The position numbers and the translations under genes are program-made. Positions 6,146 to 9,684 of a DNA stretch of 9,684 bases are shown one piece after another. Origin of the DNA: Bacteroidota bacterium (GTDB lineage Bacteria > Bacteroidota > Bacteroidia > Sphingobacteriales > Sphingobacteriaceae); the NCBI GenBank assembly GCA_025355225.1, contig JANYAB010000442.1, forward strand, positions 1 to 9,684, written 5' to 3'. Under the pieces are notes generated by a model. It saw only the letters and a list, made by a program, of their open reading frames with translations. It searched no databases and was not told where the DNA came from. Each line of letters begins with the position of its first letter. Within the stretch, counting starts at the first letter, position 1.

Positions 6146-6421
6146 ATGAAAAAGATCAAAATTAAAACCAGGATATGGGTAATGATGGCCGGAGCGGTTA
6201 TCTTAATGTCCATCATATTAAATAGCTGCGTAGAAAGTCAAAAAGTGGCCGCCAAAGGTGGCGCTCAACTTTGGGCCGAAAATTGTCAGCGATGCCATAA
6301 TACCCCATCGCCAACCTCGTTCTCACATGAACAATGGACAACGATAGGTATGCACATGCAAACAAGGGCACAACTCACGGATAAGGAGAGGGACAAAATA
6401 ATTGCGTTTTTATCCCAGTAA
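6146..6421 (+). CDS. Very small lipoprotein cytochrome c (mono-haem)
   Basis: This 91-residue protein has a basic n-region (KKIKIKTR), a hydrophobic core and a lipobox-like LNSC at 25-28, so C28 would be lipidated. Only about 63 residues would remain after processing. These contain one haem site, CQRCH (C47, C50, H51), followed by NTPSPTSF and a helix with EQWTTIGMHM, where M69 or M71 is the likely sixth ligand. The closing LTDKERDKIIAFL helix is typical of small cytochromes c. This is close to the minimum size for the fold. The gene follows the barrel gene after 12 bases and probably shares its transcript; a strong terminator comes after it. Membrane tethering suggests it passes electrons next to an envelope partner, perhaps the barrel or the soluble cytochrome, which is inference. 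Confidence 0.85.
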   Translation: MKKIKIKTRIWVMMAGAVILMSIILNSCVESQKVAAKGGAQLWAENCQRCHNTPSPTSFSHEQWTTIGMHMQTRAQLTDKERDKIIAFLSQ

Positions 6422-6453
6422 GTGATAAACGAATGATAGTTTTTAAGTGAATA

Positions 6454-6487
6454 AAAAGGGACAGCTTGACTACAGGCTGCCCCTTTT
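6454..6487. terminator. Bidirectional intrinsic terminator between convergent operons
   Basis: AAAAGGGACAGC (6454-6465) pairs with GCTGCCCCTTTT (6476-6487) around a 10-base loop. Eleven of 12 pairs form, with one A-C mismatch (6461 against 6480). The A-run on one side and the T-run on the other let it work for the plus-strand cytochrome cluster (ending 6421) and the minus-strand peptidase operon (ending 6509). Confidence 0.9.
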
Positions 6488-6508
6488 CCTTTTAACAAAT
6501 AAACGGTA

Positions 6509-9019
6509 TCAATTATTTAGTTTGTCACCATTCACTGCCTTTATTGCTTCATCTGCTGCTTTTGCGGAGACATCGTCCTTTAATTTGACACGTGCCTCTT
6601 TAATGTTGGTCAACAAACCTACAATAAATGGGCCTATTCCATCAATGACTTTATACTTAATACCCATGTTCTTTAATTCTTCGATTCCTTGTTGTGCACC
6701 GGCGGGGCTGTCTATATTCGCAATCATTTTGGTGAACATTTCTATCAACGCGAATTTCGCGTTCATATTCTCGCTAATAAAATGTTGGTAAACAAAAGGC
6801 CATTGTGCCGAATTTCCGTTCTCGGCATAAACAGTCACCATAGCTTGCGTAAGTTCCCCGCTATTGTCCTTTTCAAAGCCTTTCGCCAATTGCAGTCCTT
6901 GCGCAGCGTCTATCTGGCTTATACCAAACAATGCAGCACCTTGTACCGCGTAAGATTGGCTGCCGAGCGCTTTTTTGAATATGTTCATATTCCCAGAAGC
7001 TTTTTGCTTGGCAAGGGTACGCAGAGCAGCAGCGCGCACCAGGGTGTTTTCATCGGTTTGAGCTAATGAAGCCAATACTGGCAATGCAGCGTTATGAATA
7101 TCGTCATTGGCCATATTCAAGCTCCTGATGGCTTTTACACGCAGGCCATAATATTTGTCTTTTAAAGCAGCGATCAATATTTTTTGGGCGTCTTTTTCCG
7201 ATTGTTTTCCTTGTGCAGCCTCTATGGCTTCATAGCGGTCCATATACAAAGGCGCGTTGAAATACTGGAACGTATATTCCTTAAGCGTTTTGCCGCTATC
7301 GGTCTTTTTTGCAAGCAGTATTTTATCGGCATCAACGTCTACCAGGTCCGGTTTGGTGATCGCAGGGAAAGTTAACGTATCGGCTTCATCATTCATCCAA
7401 ACTTTATGGCGCTCTTTCTTACCATTAGTATAAATGTCTATGGCCATTGGCAGCTTGAATATTTGTCCATTCTGTTTTTGCTGCAGGTAAACCTTTTCGG
7501 TTTTGGTGGCATCATCCCATTTATAATTAATGTTTAATACAGGGTGCCCCGCGCCATAATACCACTGATTGAAAAACCAGTTAAGGTCGCGGCCGCTGGC
7601 TTCTTCCAATGCTAAGCGTAATTGCTGCGCTTCGCCGTTTTTGAACGCATTTGTTTTTAAATATAAATTCAACCCTTTAAAAAATGCGGCATCACCCAGG
7701 TAGTTGCGCAGCATATTTAAAATACGGCCGCCTTTTTGATAGGTCACTACATCAAAAACATCTTCCCTGTCGGCATAATGAAAACGTACAAGATCTTTTG
7801 TAGCTGCATCGGGTTGCTCCAGGTAATTTAATAAGGCATCATGGTTTTGATCGTCCCCGGCATCTTTACCATATTTATGCTCGGCCCAAAGGGTTTCGCT
7901 GAAATCGGCGAAGGATTCGTTTACAGTAAGATTGCTCCAGCTTTCTGCGGTCACATAGTCGCCAAACCACTGGTGGAACAACTCATGAGCTATGGTGCTT
8001 CTGCCATTATCATAATAACGATCTATCAGTTCGCGATGGGTGCCCTGCACGTATTCGCCATGCAAGGTGGCTGTTGTGTTCTCCATTGCCCCGCTCACAT
8101 AATCGCGTACCACTATTTGCGCATACTTATTCCAGGGGAAATCAACACCTAACGTTTTTGAATAGAATTCGATCAATTCAGGAGTCATCCCAAATATTTC
8201 TTTGGCATATGGAGCGTATTTTGGTTCCAGGTAATAATCCACTTCTTTATTACGCCATTTGTCATGGTATATCTTAAAATCACCAACCGCCATCATAAAC
8301 AGGTAGGGTGAGTGGGGCAGTTCCATTTTCCAGGTATCGGTTCGTGTACCATCACTATTGTTTTTTTGCGACGCAAGCCGGCCGTTTGACAGGGTTACAT
8401 ATTTTGCCTGAACGGTCATACTGATCTCATCGGTGGTTTTTTGTTCTGGTTTATCAATAGTGGGGAACCAGGCCGACGAACTTTCTGTTTCGCCCTGCGT
8501 CCATATTTGGGTTGGCTTGTCTTTTTCTGTACCATCCGGGTTTATGAAATATAAGCCCTTGGCATCATTGATAGCCGAGCTCCCTCTGGCCTTTAACAGG
8601 TTTGGCTTCGAAGTATAATCGATGTAAATGGTATAACTCTCGTTATTATGATATACCTTATCCAATTGAATGGCTACCGTTAAACTGTCATAGGTGAATT
8701 TCAGCGGTACGTTCTTCCCGTTTTTCACTACAGAAATATTACTAAGGTCCATTCCTTTGGCATCAAGCCTGAGGGTATCAGTAGCGTAAAAATGAGGTTT
8801 TAAAGTAACCCATTCTTTACCATACATATAGCACTTTTTGTAATCGAAGCGTACATCCAGTTTGGTGTGTATCAAATCGTTGATCCTGGCCGGGGTTTCG
8901 CGGTAGATTTTTAGCAGGGGATCCGCTTTTTCAGGATCCTGTTGAGCATAAGCCGCGTTTAAACTTGCTGCAAAAATGCCCGAAAGGATAATTGAAGAAA
9001 GTTTTTTGAAATAGTTCAT
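6509..9019 (-). CDS. Exported M1-family zinc metallopeptidase (aminopeptidase)
   Basis: This 836-residue protein has a signal peptide (cut likely after residue 25 in AYAQ) and then the M1 (gluzincin) order of domains. The N-terminal beta saddle is at about 40-250. The catalytic domain has the substrate-binding GAMEN motif (310-314), zinc site HELFH (345-349) with third ligand E368 in NESFADF, and Y427 in VTYQKGG as the transition-state tyrosine. A short beta domain (about 500-570) follows. The C-terminal region from about 580 is alpha-helical and HEAT-like (RVKAIRSLNM, VRAAALRTLA, VQGAALFGIS). All catalytic residues are intact, so it should remove N-terminal residues from peptides in the periplasm or outside the cell. 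The ATG lies one base after the stop of the amidohydrolase gene, indicating translational coupling. Specificity cannot be read from the sequence. Confidence 0.95.
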   Translation of the reverse strand: MNYFKKLSSIILSGIFAASLNAAYAQQDPEKADPLLKIYRETPARINDLIHTKLDVRFDYKKCYMYGKEWVTLKPHFYATDTLRLDAKGMDLSNISVVKNGKNVPLKFTYDSLTVAIQLDKVYHNNESYTIYIDYTSKPNLLKARGSSAINDAKGLYFINPDGTEKDKPTQIWTQGETESSSAWFPTIDKPEQKTTDEISMTVQAKYVTLSNGRLASQKNNSDGTRTDTWKMELPHSPYLFMMAVGDFKIYHDKWRNKEVDYYLEPKYAPYAKEIFGMTPELIEFYSKTLGVDFPWNKYAQIVVRDYVSGAMENTTATLHGEYVQGTHRELIDRYYDNGRSTIAHELFHQWFGDYVTAESWSNLTVNESFADFSETLWAEHKYGKDAGDDQNHDALLNYLEQPDAATKDLVRFHYADREDVFDVVTYQKGGRILNMLRNYLGDAAFFKGLNLYLKTNAFKNGEAQQLRLALEEASGRDLNWFFNQWYYGAGHPVLNINYKWDDATKTEKVYLQQKQNGQIFKLPMAIDIYTNGKKERHKVWMNDEADTLTFPAITKPDLVDVDADKILLAKKTDSGKTLKEYTFQYFNAPLYMDRYEAIEAAQGKQSEKDAQKILIAALKDKYYGLRVKAIRSLNMANDDIHNAALPVLASLAQTDENTLVRAAALRTLAKQKASGNMNIFKKALGSQSYAVQGAALFGISQIDAAQGLQLAKGFEKDNSGELTQAMVTVYAENGNSAQWPFVYQHFISENMNAKFALIEMFTKMIANIDSPAGAQQGIEELKNMGIKYKVIDGIGPFIVGLLTNIKEARVKLKDDVSAKAADEAIKAVNGDKLNN

Positions 9020-9020
9020 A

Positions 9021-9684
9021 TTAATTACTGTTATAAGTTTTTCCTTCCTTCATAATGAAGGCAATGTTTTTCATCGTTTTAATATCCTCTAACGGATTAC
9101 CGTTGATGGCTATTATATCGGCAAATTTTCCTTTGCTGATGCTGCCAATTTTATCAGTCATACCCAGCAGATCGGCGGCGCTTGTGGTAGCGGCTTTTAT
9201 GGCCTCCATAGGGGGCATGCCAGCCTCAACCATATATTGAAATTCGATATAGTTTTTACCATGCGCATACACCCCTGCATCCGTTCCGAACGCGATTTTT
9301 ACCCCTGATTTATAGGCTTTGGCAAAGGTGGCTTGTATTTTAGAGCCAACTTCAACCGCTTTGCGGGCAATTACAGGAGGAAAGTATCCCGGCATTCTCG
9401 CCGAATCGGACACTGATTTTCCAGCTATGATAGTTGGCACCAGGTAGGTGCCATATTTTTTTGCCAGTTCCATATCTTCATCATTCATAAAAGTTCCGTG
9501 CTCTATTGAAGCCACTCCACCAAGTATCGCCCTCCTTATTCCTTCTGCCCCATGTGCGTGGCAGGCAACCTTCAAACCATAGTCTTTTGCTGTTTCTACA
9601 ACAGCTTTTATCTCGTCTATTGTGAACGCTACTCCCGACCCGTTTTCACTCAGATCCAACACCCCGCCGGTTGAAGCGATTTTA
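9021..9684 (-). CDS. Metal-dependent amidohydrolase, C-terminal part (N-terminus outside window)
   Basis: The frame stays open to the window edge, so the visible 220 residues are the C-terminal portion. A GTG at 9660-9662 is internal, not the start: the preceding codons read KIASTGG, a conserved strand of this family, where a nearby lysine is often the carboxylated metal bridge. Other metal-site motifs follow in order: CHAHG (visible residues 41-45), IEHGT with H62, and the closing GTDAG with D135. The C-terminal KGKFADIIAINGNPLEDI is the usual return to the small beta domain. This matches the imidazolonepropionase-like/Xaa-Pro dipeptidase branch of amidohydrolases, which hydrolyse cyclic amides or dipeptides. 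The preserved ligands suggest an active enzyme. Any signal peptide is out of view. It is the upstream partner of the M1 peptidase, one base apart, which favours a role in peptide breakdown. Confidence 0.9.
   Translation of the reverse strand, partial: KIASTGGVLDLSENGSGVAFTIDEIKAVVETAKDYGLKVACHAHGAEGIRRAILGGVASIEHGTFMNDEDMELAKKYGTYLVPTIIAGKSVSDSARMPGYFPPVIARKAVEVGSKIQATFAKAYKSGVKIAFGTDAGVYAHGKNYIEFQYMVEAGMPPMEAIKAATTSAADLLGMTDKIGSISKGKFADIIAINGNPLEDIKTMKNIAFIMKEGKTYNSN

Noticed and set aside
6447..6791. Plus-strand frame at the end of the peptidase gene
   Set aside because: It starts before the terminator hairpin, reads through it and is antisense to the M1 peptidase; a shadow frame.
7841..8152. 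Plus-strand frame antisense to the peptidase active-site region
   Set aside because: The length is explained by codon constraints of the conserved M1 catalytic domain on the other strand.
9660..9662. GTG as the start of the amidohydrolase
   Set aside because: The frame is open further upstream and encodes the conserved KIASTGG strand, so the gene runs off the window.

Overview
The window looks like chromosomal DNA from a Bacteroidota bacterium, most likely of the Sphingobacteriaceae (Mucilaginibacter/Pedobacter type). This rests on the family make-up (diadenylate cyclase CdaA, M1 peptidase with a HEAT-like tail, signal peptides ending in AQ), starts without a clear Shine-Dalgarno but with A-rich leaders, and several weak matches to the Bacteroidota -7 element TAnnTTTG. 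Nothing points to a phage, plasmid, insertion sequence, CRISPR array or RNA gene.

Layout. Bases 1-2839 are plus-strand genes: the 3' end of a polyprenyl diphosphate synthase, overlapping by one base (TAATG) a TerC/Alx-type membrane protein; then a group II truncated haemoglobin; then the membrane diadenylate cyclase CdaA. The gaps before the globin and before cdaA carry hairpins built from the same 13-base arm (consensus AACTTCGTAARTC), a possible small repeat family. A di-iron fatty acid hydroxylase/sterol desaturase (2973-3794) follows and runs tail to tail, with an 11-base overlap, into a small secreted protein on the minus strand (3784-4158) that ends in three exact-period 11-residue repeats.

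A 244-base divergent gap leads into a three-gene plus-strand cluster (4403-6421): exported mono-haem cytochrome c, outer-membrane beta-barrel, and very small lipoprotein mono-haem cytochrome c. They look co-transcribed, and this is the best candidate here for a poorly described system: an envelope module pairing a barrel with two mono-haem cytochromes and no adjacent dehydrogenase or oxidase. Its function cannot be read from the sequence. A strong bidirectional hairpin terminator at 6454-6487 closes it.

Bases 6509-9684 are a minus-strand pair: an amidohydrolase (its N-terminal part lies outside the window) followed after one base by an exported M1 zinc aminopeptidase. Both are hydrolases of peptide-like substrates, so a shared role in peptide breakdown is likely but inferred.
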